Source of the DNA: Streptomyces endophytica
GTDB lineage: Bacteria > Actinomycetota > Actinomycetes > Streptomycetales > Streptomycetaceae
NCBI RefSeq assembly: GCF_026153355.1
Contig: NZ_CP110636.1
Coordinates: 4,464,001-4,528,000, forward strand
Direction: 5' to 3'
Length of the DNA: 64,000 nt
Part shown: piece by piece, positions 7,388 to 15,692 of the stretch
Layout: each line of letters opens with the position of its first letter
Numbering within the stretch: the stretch's first letter is position 1
The notes under the pieces: generated by a model
Told to the model about the DNA's origin: nothing
Databases searched by the model: none
The model's input: the letters and a program-made list of their open reading frames with translations, nothing else
Made by a program: the position numbers and the translations under genes

Positions 7388-9019
7388 ATGTCCCAGACCC
7401 CCGCATCCCGCGCCGCCTCCGCCGCGTCCCTCGTCTGCTCCGGCCTCGGCTTCGGCTGGCCCGACGGCAGCCCCGTCTTCGAGGACTTCCAGCTCACCGT
7501 GGGCCCCGGCCGCACCGGCCTGATCGGCCTCAACGGCTCCGGAAAGTCCACCCTGTTGAAGCTCCTCGCGGGCGAACTGACCCCGTCCGCGGGCAGCGTG
7601 CGGACCACCGGCGAGATCGGCTACCTCCCGCAGCACGCCCCCCTCGACACCGCGCTCCGCGTCGACCAGGCACTCGGCATCGCCGCGCCCCGCGCGGCCC
7701 TGCACGCCATCGAGAACGGCGACCCGAGCGAGGAGCACTTCACCGCCATCGGCGACGACTGGGACGTCGAGGAGCGGGCCCGCGCCACCCTCGACCAGCT
7801 CGGACTGACCGGCATCGACCTCGACCGCACCATCGGCGAGATCTCCGGCGGGGAATCCGTCCTGCTCCGGCTGGCCGCGCTGCTGCTGCGCCGGCCGGAC
7901 GTCCTGCTGCTCGACGAGCCCACCAACAACCTCGACCGGGCCGCCCGCGAGCGCCTGTACACCGCCGTCAACGGCTGGTCCGGCGTGCTCGTCGTGGTCA
8001 GCCACGACCGGGAACTCCTCGGCCTGGTCGACCGGATCGCCGACCTCCGCGGCGGCGAGGTCCACTGGTACGGCGGCAACTTCGACGACTACGAACGTGC
8101 CCTGGCCGCCGAACAGGAGGCGGCCGAACGGATGGTGCGGGTCGCCGAGGCCGACGTCCAGCGCCAGAAGCGCGAACTGTCCGACGCCCACCTCAAGTTG
8201 GCCCGCCGGGTCCGCTACGGCAACAAGATGAGCGCCAACAAGCGCGAACCCAAGATCGTCATGAACGAACGGAAGAGGGAGGCCCAGGTCTCCGCCGGCA
8301 AACACCGCATCCTGCACACCGAACGCCTCAAGGAAGCCAGGGACCGCCTCGACGAGGCCGTCGAAGCGGTCCGGGACGACGACGAGATCCGCATCGACCT
8401 GCCGCACACCGCCGTCCCGCCGGGCCGCGGCGTGCTCACCCTGCGCGACCTGCGCACCCGCTACGGCGCCCGGGCCGACCTGGACGTGCACGGCCCCGAG
8501 CGGATCGCCCTCACCGGCCGCAACGGCTCCGGCAAGACCACCCTCCTGCGCACCCTCGCCGGGGAGATCCCACCGGAGTCCGGCACCGCACAGACCCACG
8601 TCCCGCACCGCTTCCTGCCCCAACGACTGGAGGTCCTCGACCACGACCTGACCATCGTCGAGAACGTCGCCCGCTTCGCCCCGGACGCCACCAACAACCG
8701 CATCCGGGCCCGGCTCGCGCGCTTCCTCTTCAAGGGCGCCCGGGCCGACCAGCAGGCCGGCACGCTCTCCGGCGGTGAACGCTTCCGCGCCTCGCTCGCC
8801 GCGCTGATGCTGGCCGAGCCCGCCCCGCAGCTGCTGCTGCTCGACGAGCCGACCAACAACCTCGACATGGCCTCGGTCCGCCGGCTGGTCACCGCCCTGG
8901 AGTCCTACGAGGGCGCGCTCGTGGTCGTCAGCCACGACCTGACGTTCCTCCGGGAACTGGGCATCACCCGCTGGCTCGCCCTGGAGGACGGCGAACTGAC
9001 CGATATCGCCCCGCTGTAG
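7388..9019 (+). CDS. ABC-F family ribosome-associated ATPase, probable antibiotic-resistance protein
   Basis: A 543-residue soluble protein with two ABC ATPase domains and no membrane segment. Walker A motifs are at about residues 47-54 (GLNGSGKS) and 377-384 (GRNGSGKT). The signatures read SGGESVLLRLAAL and SGGERFRASLAAL, and both Walker B boxes are LLLLDEPTNNLD-like. The basic linker (about 245-320) between the domains is the region that reaches the ribosomal P-tRNA and exit tunnel in this family. ABC-F proteins displace drugs from the ribosome or rescue stalled ribosomes. The TlrC/VarM-like actinobacterial resistance group is the closest by feel. ATG 7388 has AGGAGA at good spacing; an in-frame ATG at 7289 would add 33 Arg/Pro-rich residues. 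Confidence 0.9.
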   Translation: MSQTPASRAASAASLVCSGLGFGWPDGSPVFEDFQLTVGPGRTGLIGLNGSGKSTLLKLLAGELTPSAGSVRTTGEIGYLPQHAPLDTALRVDQALGIAAPRAALHAIENGDPSEEHFTAIGDDWDVEERARATLDQLGLTGIDLDRTIGEISGGESVLLRLAALLLRRPDVLLLDEPTNNLDRAARERLYTAVNGWSGVLVVVSHDRELLGLVDRIADLRGGEVHWYGGNFDDYERALAAEQEAAERMVRVAEADVQRQKRELSDAHLKLARRVRYGNKMSANKREPKIVMNERKREAQVSAGKHRILHTERLKEARDRLDEAVEAVRDDDEIRIDLPHTAVPPGRGVLTLRDLRTRYGARADLDVHGPERIALTGRNGSGKTTLLRTLAGEIPPESGTAQTHVPHRFLPQRLEVLDHDLTIVENVARFAPDATNNRIRARLARFLFKGARADQQAGTLSGGERFRASLAALMLAEPAPQLLLLDEPTNNLDMASVRRLVTALESYEGALVVVSHDLTFLRELGITRWLALEDGELTDIAPL

Positions 9020-9132
9020 GGCCGCGGTGGAAGGCGGCGGCGGGCCCGCTCGGTAAATGCGTTGCCGCCGCCCTTCCCGTGGCCCATGATCCTCCCCATG
9101 ACCTACAGGAAGGGCGGCCACCGCCCCACCCG

Positions 9133-11118
9133 ATGACCACGCGGACGCCGGGCCAGGACCCGGCCTCCACCCCGTCGACCGCCTCCGGCCCGTCGACCGG
9201 TCCCACCCCGTCGACCGCCTCCGGCTCGTCGACCGATCCCCTTCCGTCGACCGCCTCCGGCCCCGACCGCCCGTCGGAGCTCACCGCCGCGGTCCTCGAC
9301 GGATCCGTCCTCTGCCCGGGCACCCCGGCCAGAACCGCCGTCTTCGAGGCGGTCGGCGCCGACCGCGACGGTCCGGTCACCCGCGAACTGCTGGCGCTCG
9401 CACGGCATCTGAGCCCCGCCGTCCGCCGTACCGTGCTCACCCTGCTCGGCGAGCTGACGCACGGCCGGACGCCTTGGCCGGCCCCGGTCGAGGCGGCCGG
9501 GGCCCGGCTCCACGACCCGGACCCCGACGTCCGCCGGGCCGCTGCCAGACTCCTCGTACGCACCGGCGCCGCCGACCGCGCCCGTACCGCCCTCGGCGAA
9601 CTCACCGACCCCGTCACCCGGATCGCCCTGGCCGACGCGCTGCTCGGCACCCCGGGCGTCTCCTGCCCGACCGGCCCGCTGCGCACCGACCCGCTCCCCG
9701 AGATCCGGCTGCTCGGCTGCCTGGAGGAGCTGGCCACCGCACCGCGCGAACAGTGGCCGGAACTGGACGCCCAGACCCTGGCGGAGATCACCGCGCTCAC
9801 CACCCACGACGTCGACCGCGGCTACTCCATCGGCTCCCGCTGGGGCCGCGCCCTGTACCGCCAGGAACGCGAAGCGGACTGCTACGCCACCGTCCCCCGG
9901 CTGCTGGCGGGCGACGCCGGCGCCTACGGGCGACGGGTCGGGGTGCAGCTGGCCCATCGGGCCTTCCAGGAGTGGCGGGCCGCCCCCGACACCCTCGCCC
10001 CGCACCTCGTCCGGCTGCTGCCCACCGCACCGCCCGGCCTCCGCGCCCTCGTCGTGCACGCCCTGTGTGCCTCCCGCACCGCCACCCGCCGGTCCGCCGA
10101 CGCCCTGGCCGCCCTGCTGCCGGACCCCGCCACGGTCCCGGCCGCGGACCCCGCCGGCCCGGACGCCGGCCCCTCCGACGCCCTCGCCTGGGACGTCACC
10201 TACGCCCTCGCGACGACCGGCGACCCCCGCGCCGCCCCGCACGTCCACGCCCTGCTGACCGCCGGCGCCCGCCCGCCCGGCATGCTCGCCGCACTCCGCG
10301 GCCTGCTCCGCGCCGGAGCCGCCGACACCGGCCAACTGGCCGGCTACGCACGCACGGTGCTCCGGTCCGACACCGAAGACGGCCGCTTCCTCGCCCTCGG
10401 CGTCCTCGACGCCCTCGATCCGGCGGCCGCCGCCCCGTGCGTCCCCGACCTCCTCACGGCACTGCGCAACGCGTGCGAGGCCGCCGAGGCCCGCGGCGCC
10501 GCACTGGCCACCTGGCCCGAGCTCTCACTCGTCGGCACGCTCGGCCGGATCGGCCCGCCCGCGGCCGCCGCGGTGCCGCTGCTCACCACCCTCACCCGCG
10601 ACTCCCGACGGCACCCCGGCCACGTCGCGCTGGCCCTGGCCCGGATCACCGGCGACCGGGCGCCCCTGGAGACCTATCTGCGGACCCACCCACCGGAGGG
10701 CCGCCGCCCCACAGCGGACCACTCCGCCCTCTTCCAGTGGCTGCTCGACCACGGCGGCCTCGACCCCGAGCAGTCCGCGCGGCTGCGCGGCGCCGTCCTC
10801 GGGCGCGGCGGCGCCATGCAGGTCCGCGGCTCCCTCGTGCTGTGGCGCAACGAGGGCCCGCCGGTGGCCGCCGAACTCCTCGCCGTACTCCCGGACTACC
10901 TCGGCGACGACCTCTACGGGCCCGTCGCGATGACCACCCTGGCCGCCATGGGACCGCACGCCCGGCCCGCGCTCCCGCACCTGCGCGCGCTGATCGACCG
11001 GCGCACCCGGCTCCCGCTCCACGCCGGCTCCGAGGACGCCGACCTGCGCGCCGACGAACAGCTCCTGGAAGCCGCCGAGCGCACCGTGGCGGCCCTCACC
11101 GGAGGAGACGGGCCCTAG
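9133..11118 (+). CDS. HEAT-repeat protein
   Basis: About 661 residues. A low-complexity Ser/Thr/Pro leader (residues 8-45) is encoded by 18-bp DNA repeats. The rest is a long array of helical repeats rich in Ala, Leu and Arg, for example RELLALARHLSPAVRRTVLTLLGEL and DVRRAAARLLVRTG, the pattern of HEAT/armadillo solenoids. Such proteins usually serve as protein-interaction scaffolds; no enzymatic motif is visible. The start is uncertain: ATG 9133 overlaps the TGA of a tiny open frame beginning at ATG 9086/9098 (ATGA), and GTG 9079 is an in-frame alternative. Its stop overlaps that of the convergent Nudix gene. Confidence 0.75.
   Translation: MTTRTPGQDPASTPSTASGPSTGPTPSTASGSSTDPLPSTASGPDRPSELTAAVLDGSVLCPGTPARTAVFEAVGADRDGPVTRELLALARHLSPAVRRTVLTLLGELTHGRTPWPAPVEAAGARLHDPDPDVRRAAARLLVRTGAADRARTALGELTDPVTRIALADALLGTPGVSCPTGPLRTDPLPEIRLLGCLEELATAPREQWPELDAQTLAEITALTTHDVDRGYSIGSRWGRALYRQEREADCYATVPRLLAGDAGAYGRRVGVQLAHRAFQEWRAAPDTLAPHLVRLLPTAPPGLRALVVHALCASRTATRRSADALAALLPDPATVPAADPAGPDAGPSDALAWDVTYALATTGDPRAAPHVHALLTAGARPPGMLAALRGLLRAGAADTGQLAGYARTVLRSDTEDGRFLALGVLDALDPAAAAPCVPDLLTALRNACEAAEARGAALATWPELSLVGTLGRIGPPAAAAVPLLTTLTRDSRRHPGHVALALARITGDRAPLETYLRTHPPEGRRPTADHSALFQWLLDHGGLDPEQSARLRGAVLGRGGAMQVRGSLVLWRNEGPPVAAELLAVLPDYLGDDLYGPVAMTTLAAMGPHARPALPHLRALIDRRTRLPLHAGSEDADLRADEQLLEAAERTVAALTGGDGP
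9172..9261 (+). repeat. 18-bp tandem repeats inside the HEAT-repeat gene
   Basis: There are five consecutive 18-bp units. Units 1, 3 and 5 are identical (CCGTCGACCGCCTCCGGC) and units 2 and 4 are diverged, so the array has a 36-bp higher-order period. It encodes a PSTASG-type disordered segment. Confidence 0.85.
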
Positions 11119-11567
11119 CCCGCCCCCGGGGACGAGGCGGACCGCACGAACCACGCCAGGCTCTCCCCGCACTGCGAGTGCAGCGGTGCGGGGAGGGTGT
11201 CCGGCGGGCACCACCTCAGCGCGTCGAACTTGTGCGGCTCGCCGATCGTCACCTCGTCCGGCGCCACCCGCACCGCGAAGACCACCGCGACCCAGTGCGA
11301 GTCCACCGGATCGCCGCGCAGCACATTGCGCACGCCGAGCTGCTCGATGCCCAGCGGCCGGGTGCCGTACTCCTCGTACACCTCCCGCGCCACCGCGGCC
11401 TCGAAGGTCTCGCCGAACTCCAGCGCCCCGGCGCCGCAGTCCCAGGTCCCCGGCTCGTCCCGGGCCCCGGCGCTCCGCCGCGCCAGCAGCACCCGCCCGG
11501 CACCGTCATGGCACACGAACACGCACGACACCCCCGGCCGCCGCACCGCACCGGCTCCTTCTCCCAC
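11115..11567 (-). CDS. Nudix hydrolase
   Basis: About 150 residues with a complete Nudix box, GALEFGETFEAAVAREVYEEYG (G-x5-E-x7-REVxEExG), which binds the divalent cation and cleaves a nucleoside-diphosphate-linked substrate. The context (NVLRGDPVDSHWVAVVFAVRV, then EPHKFDALRWCPPDTLP) resembles ADP-ribose or NUDT-type pyrophosphatases, but specificity cannot be assigned. GTG 11567 is preferred because GGAGG lies 6 nt before it; GTG 11582 is an alternative. It sits 34 nt after the HAD hydrolase on the same strand and ends tail-to-tail with the HEAT gene, the two stop codons overlapping. Confidence 0.9.
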   Translation of the reverse strand: MGEGAGAVRRPGVSCVFVCHDGAGRVLLARRSAGARDEPGTWDCGAGALEFGETFEAAVAREVYEEYGTRPLGIEQLGVRNVLRGDPVDSHWVAVVFAVRVAPDEVTIGEPHKFDALRWCPPDTLPAPLHSQCGESLAWFVRSASSPGAG

Positions 11568-11601
11568 GTCGCCCCTCCGCACGTCCCGTCGGTGCCCGCC
11601 C

Positions 11602-12276
11602 TCAGAAGTGCCGCAGCAGTTCGTGGAAGGCCGACAGCCGCAGCACCTTCTTGTCGTCCGGGTCGAGCTCGTCGTGCTCCAGCACCCAGGTGTGCTGGTG
11701 CGGGATGAACACCGCGTTCAGCCCGGCCGAACGCGCCGGCAGGATGTCCGACTTGGGGGAGTTGCCGATCATCCAGGTCTCGTCCGGCACCAGGTCGTAG
11801 GCGCGCTTCAGCCGCTCGTACGTGGCGACGTCCTTCTCCGCCACGATGTGCACCCCGCGGAAGTGCCGGGTCAGCCCCGAGACGGTCACCTTGCGCTCCT
11901 GCTCCTCGGTGTCGCCCTTGGTCAGCAGCAGCAACTCGTGCCGCCGCGCCAGCTCCGCCAGGGTCTCGGCCACCCCGGGCATCAGCTCCACCCGGTCTCC
12001 GGCGAAGGCGGCCGCCCACCCGGCGATCCGCGCCGTCTCCTCGGCCGTCGCGGCCCGCCCGCGCAGCCGCGCCACGCACTCGCCCAGGCTGTGCAGGAAG
12101 ACCTTGCTGCCGTACCCCAGCGTCGGCGCGTTCGCGGCCTCGATACCGTCGAGCACCGTCCGCACCGCCGCCCGGTCGAGCCCCGGCCGCACCATCCACT
12201 CCAGGAACTCGTCGATGACCCGCTCGAAGATCACGTTGTTCTCCCACAACGTGTCGTCCGCGTCAAAGATCAGCAT
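11602..12276 (-). CDS. HAD-superfamily hydrolase
   Basis: A 224-residue phosphatase-like protein. Motif I reads MLIFDADDTLWENN (the nucleophile and acid/base Asp are the first and second D), motif II LLLLTKGD, and motif III/IV WMIGNSPKSDILPA. The helical cap lies between motifs I and II. Because the gene upstream on the same strand (the pseudouridine synthase) ends 88 bp away and the Nudix gene follows by 34 nt, it may share a small housekeeping unit with the Nudix hydrolase. The substrate is unknown; HADs of this shape often act on phosphoglycolate-like or nucleotide substrates. Confidence 0.88.
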   Translation of the reverse strand: MLIFDADDTLWENNVIFERVIDEFLEWMVRPGLDRAAVRTVLDGIEAANAPTLGYGSKVFLHSLGECVARLRGRAATAEETARIAGWAAAFAGDRVELMPGVAETLAELARRHELLLLTKGDTEEQERKVTVSGLTRHFRGVHIVAEKDVATYERLKRAYDLVPDETWMIGNSPKSDILPARSAGLNAVFIPHQHTWVLEHDELDPDDKKVLRLSAFHELLRHF

Positions 12277-12363
12277 CCGGCCAGCCCTTCGCCCCAGTTC
12301 ACCAACCCCCGCACCCTACGGACGCCGGGCCCCGGCCCGCACCGCAAATATCGCCGGCGGACC

Positions 12364-13332
12364 TCAGCAGTCCGCGGCCTCCGGCCACGCCGCCAGCCGC
12401 AGCCCGCTCTCGAACCGCCGCTCCCGCCCGTCCACCGGGTCCCGGAACGCGAGCGACCTCGCCAGCAGCTGCAACGGCGCCCCGAAGTCCTCGGCGGCCG
12501 CACCACCGGCCTCCTCCGCACCCGCCGCATCGCGCCCACCCGGATACAGCGGATCATGGAGGATCGGCAGCCCCAGGCCGTTCATGTGCACCCGCAGCTG
12601 ATGCGTCCGCCCGGTCGCCGGCAGCAGCCGGTAGCGCCCGAGCCCGCCCCGCCGCTCGACCAGCTCGATCCGGCTCTCCGCGTTCACCGCCCCCGGCACC
12701 TCCCGCGCCGCCTGCACCCCGCGCTCCTTGACGATCCGGCCGCGCACGGTCACCGGCAGCGCCACGCCCTCGTCGTACCGCGCCACCGCCTCGTACTCCT
12801 TGCGCACCCGGCGCCCGCCGAACAGCCCCTGGTAGGCCCCCCGGTCCTCGGGCCGTACGACGCACAGCACCAGCCCCGCGGTCAGCCGGTCCAGCCGGTG
12901 CGCGGGCTGCAGCGCCGGCAGTCCGAGCTCGCGCCGCAGCCGGGCCAGCGCGGTCTCGGTGATGTGCTGCCCCCGCGGCGTGGTGGCCAGGAAGTGCGGT
13001 TTGTCGGCGATCACGATCCGTTCGTCCCGGTGCACGATCCGCACCTCGAACGGCACCCGCACCTCCGGCGCGAAGTCCCGGTGGAACCACACGTACCGCC
13101 CTGCCCGGTACGGCTCGCCGCCGCTCAGCGCCCCCTCGACGCCCACGAACCGGCCCGTGCGCAGCATCTGTGCCACCCGCCCGGCGCCGATCGCCCCGCC
13201 GAACCGCGCCACGAGATGCTCCCCGACCGTGCCCCACGCCGCGTCCGGATCGGCCGGCAGCCGTATCCGCACCGGATCGATCCCGTCACGCTGCGGCAAC
13301 GGGGCGGGCGGCACGGGGGAGCGGCGTCTCAC
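12364..13332 (-). CDS. RluA-family pseudouridine synthase
   Basis: A 322-residue enzyme that isomerises uridine to pseudouridine in RNA. The catalytic-Asp motif is PAHRLDRLTAGLVLC, and a later conserved block GRTHQLRVHMNGLGLPILHDPLY is the RluA KxxxR-like region. An S4-like N-terminal part (VGEHLVARFGGAIGAGRVAQMLRTGRFV) comes before the catalytic domain. GTG 13332 follows a GGAGA stretch. The tRNA-Leu gene lies upstream on the same strand. Target RNA (rRNA or tRNA) cannot be fixed from sequence alone. Confidence 0.9.
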   Translation of the reverse strand: MRRRSPVPPAPLPQRDGIDPVRIRLPADPDAAWGTVGEHLVARFGGAIGAGRVAQMLRTGRFVGVEGALSGGEPYRAGRYVWFHRDFAPEVRVPFEVRIVHRDERIVIADKPHFLATTPRGQHITETALARLRRELGLPALQPAHRLDRLTAGLVLCVVRPEDRGAYQGLFGGRRVRKEYEAVARYDEGVALPVTVRGRIVKERGVQAAREVPGAVNAESRIELVERRGGLGRYRLLPATGRTHQLRVHMNGLGLPILHDPLYPGGRDAAGAEEAGGAAAEDFGAPLQLLARSLAFRDPVDGRERRFESGLRLAAWPEAADC

Positions 13333-13456
13333 GGGATCTCCGGGCGGGCGAAAACGTCGAGGCGATGCACACCGAAGGTATGACGTCGCAGCGATGAACG
13401 TCGGAAAACACCGAGGCCCGCTCGGCCGGTGCCAAGCGGGCTTCGATAGTGATGTG

Positions 13457-13541
13457 TGTCCGAGGGGGGACTTGAACCCCCACGCCCGATAAAGGGCACT
13501 AGCACCTCAAGCTAGCGCGTCTGCCATTCCGCCACCCGGAC
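13457..13541 (-). tRNA. tRNA-Leu (anticodon GAG)
   Basis: Read on the minus strand, an 85-nt cloverleaf can be drawn. The acceptor stem is GTCCGGG / CTCGGAC with discriminator A. The anticodon stem CTAGC / GCTAG encloses the loop TTGAGGT, giving anticodon GAG. A long variable arm typical of tRNA-Leu is present, and the T-arm has the GGTTCAAGTCC loop region. CCA is not encoded. The gene is in the gap between the pseudouridine synthase and the divergent M20 peptidase. Confidence 0.95.
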
Positions 13542-13772
13542 CAGGTGTCTGCCGGTGCGGCCTGCGCCGTTCCGACGTGGAAAACAATAGCAAACGTTCG
13601 GGGGTGGTCGATCACCCGTACATGCGACCGGGTGCGGGCCTGTGACCAGCGGATGTCGGGAGTATTGCGGCCTTGGGCGCAGCGCGGCCGGGGTGGAGGA
13701 TGGCGGTGGACCCCCGCCGCGGACCGGGCGCCTCGGGGCGCGCGACGCGGCCGTGAACCAAGAGGAGGCAGC

Positions 13773-15098
13773 GTGAGCGAGTCACAGCCGGCCCGTACGG
13801 TGACCGGCGAGGACGAGGTCGTCGACCTGTGCCGGGACCTGATCAGGATCGACACCAGCAACTACGGCGACCACTCGGGCCCGGGTGAGCGGGCCGCCGC
13901 CGAGTACGTCGCGGAGAAGCTCGCCGAGGTCGGCCTGGAGCCGCGGATCTTCGAGTCGCACAAGGGGCGCGCGTCGACCGTCGCCCGCATCGAGGGCGAG
14001 GACCGCTCCCGGCCCGCGCTGCTCATCCACGGGCACACCGACGTCGTGCCGGCCAACGCCGCCGACTGGACCCACGACCCGTTCTCCGGGGAGATCGCGG
14101 ACGGATGCGTCTGGGGACGCGGCGCGGTCGACATGAAGGACATGGACGCGATGACGCTGGCCGTCGTCCGGGACCGGCTGCGCACCGGCCGCAAGCCGCC
14201 GCGGGACATCGTGCTGGCGTTCCTCGCGGACGAGGAGGCCGGCGGCACCTACGGCGCGCGATACCTCGTCGACCACCACCCGGAGCTCTTCGAGGGGGTG
14301 ACCGAGGCGATCAGCGAGGTCGGCGGCTTCTCCTTCACGGTCAACGAGCAGCTGCGGCTGTACCTGATCGAGACGGCCCAGAAGGGCATGCACTGGATGA
14401 AGCTGACCGTGGACGGCTCGGCCGGCCACGGCTCGATGATCCACAAGGACAACGCGATCACCGAACTGTCCGAGGCGGTCGGACGGTTGGGGCGGTACGA
14501 GTTCCCGGTGCGGGTGACCAAGACGCTGCGGGTCTTCCTGGACGAGCTCGGCGACGCGCTGGGCACCGAGCTCGACCCGGAGGACATGGACGGCACGCTG
14601 GCGAAGCTCGGCGGCATCGCCAAGCTGATCGGCGCCTCGCTCCGGAACACCGCCAACCCCACGCAGCTGGGCGCCGGGTACAAGGTCAACGTGATCCCGG
14701 GCCAGGCCACCGCGCACGTCGACGGGCGCTTCCTGCCCGGCTACGAGGAGGAGTTCCTGGCCGACCTGGACCGGATCCTCGGCCCGCGGGTCAAGCGCGA
14801 GGACGTGCACGCGGACAAGGCGCTGGAGACCACGTTCGACGGGGCGCTGGTCGAGGCGATGCAGTCGGCGCTGCAGGCCGAGGACCCGATCGCGCGCGCG
14901 GTGCCGTACATGTTGTCCGCCGGTACGGACGCCAAGTCGTTCGACGATCTGGGAATCCGGGGATTCGGCTTCGCGCCGCTGAAGTTGCCGCCGGAGCTGG
15001 ACTTCGCCGGAATGTTCCACGGCGTGGACGAGCGGGTTCCGGTGGACGGACTGAAGTTCGGGGTGCGGGTGCTCGACCGGTTCATCGAACAGAGCTGA
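13773..15098 (+). CDS. M20-family zinc peptidase/deacylase
   Basis: A 441-residue metallohydrolase of the M20 (ArgE/DapE/carboxypeptidase G2) family. The first metal-binding motif is LLIHGHTDVVPAN, with the bridging Asp in WGRGAVDMKDMDAMTL; the catalytic Glu pair lies in FLADEEAGGTYGARYLV. The dimerisation (lid) domain is inserted around TVDGSAGHGSM. GTG 13773 has AGGAGG in front and fits the family's N-terminus (EDEVVDLCRDLIRIDTSNYGD). It may hydrolyse an N-acyl amino acid or dipeptide; the exact substrate is not clear. It stands alone between the tRNA and the chaplin genes. Confidence 0.9.
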   Translation: MSESQPARTVTGEDEVVDLCRDLIRIDTSNYGDHSGPGERAAAEYVAEKLAEVGLEPRIFESHKGRASTVARIEGEDRSRPALLIHGHTDVVPANAADWTHDPFSGEIADGCVWGRGAVDMKDMDAMTLAVVRDRLRTGRKPPRDIVLAFLADEEAGGTYGARYLVDHHPELFEGVTEAISEVGGFSFTVNEQLRLYLIETAQKGMHWMKLTVDGSAGHGSMIHKDNAITELSEAVGRLGRYEFPVRVTKTLRVFLDELGDALGTELDPEDMDGTLAKLGGIAKLIGASLRNTANPTQLGAGYKVNVIPGQATAHVDGRFLPGYEEEFLADLDRILGPRVKREDVHADKALETTFDGALVEAMQSALQAEDPIARAVPYMLSAGTDAKSFDDLGIRGFGFAPLKLPPELDFAGMFHGVDERVPVDGLKFGVRVLDRFIEQS

Positions 15099-15194
15099 AG
15101 CCCGCGGGAAGAGCGGCCGCCGAAGCCGAAATCGGCGCGGATTTCCTGCCGTTCGCGCCGCTGTCGCCGAAAAGAGTGAACGCTTTGATGTGTT

Positions 15195-15223
15195 CGTAGC
15201 TTCAACGTCCTTTTCCTCGTTGC
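15195..15223 (+). promoter_or_regulatory. Putative sigma-BldN promoter of chpH
   Basis: CGTAGC (15195-15200) and CGTTGC (15218-15223) are separated by 17 bp. Each differs by one base from the sigma-BldN -35 CGTAAC and -10 CGTTGA elements known for chaplin and rodlin promoters. The chpH start lies about 50 bp downstream. Confidence 0.65.
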
Positions 15224-15271
15224 AGGGTGTGCGGTCCGCGGCTGGGGCCGCATTGCCTACGAGGAGGAACA

Positions 15272-15505
15272 ATGCTGAAGAAGATCGTCGCTGCTGCGGC
15301 GGCCACCGGTGGTCTGGTGCTCGCCGGTGCCGGCCTGGCCGCCGCCGACGCTGGTGCGCAGGGCGCTGCCGTGAACTCTCCGGGTGTCGTGTCCGGCAAT
15401 GTCGTCCAGGTTCCGGTGCACGTTCCGGTGAACGCCTGCGGTAACACGATCTCCGTGGTCGGTGTGCTGAACCCGGCCTTCGGCAACTACTGCGTCAACA
15501 AGTGA
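15272..15505 (+). CDS. chpH: Short chaplin (ChpH-like)
   Basis: A 77-residue secreted amyloid-forming surfactant protein. A Sec signal peptide (MLKKIVAAAAATGGLVLAG, cleaved after AAADA) is followed by one chaplin domain with the two conserved Cys residues (VNACGNTISVVG and NPAFGNYCVNK) that form a disulphide. Size and sequence match S. coelicolor ChpH very closely. Chaplins assemble at the air-water interface and coat aerial hyphae and spores. GAGGAGG precedes the ATG. The next gene is a long chaplin, the same order as chpH-chpC in S. coelicolor. Confidence 0.95.
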   Translation: MLKKIVAAAAATGGLVLAGAGLAAADAGAQGAAVNSPGVVSGNVVQVPVHVPVNACGNTISVVGVLNPAFGNYCVNK

Positions 15506-15692
15506 CTTTCTGACGCCGTTTGACGTTGTACCTGCACCCGTAAGGGTCAGATCCGGTTCGGCTCTGGATTGCGTGGCACGCATTCCGGGGCCTCTGGGTA
15601 TTTCGGTGGGCGGGCGGATGATCCCCCGGTCTCCCCGGGGGATCGCCGCGCGCACGCAATTCCTGTAAGGCACTAGGCAGGGGAACGAATCT

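Noticed and set aside
13333..13456. Possible small gene between the pseudouridine synthase and tRNA-Leu
   Set aside because: No frame with a start and sensible codon use was seen; it reads as ordinary promoter and tRNA flank.
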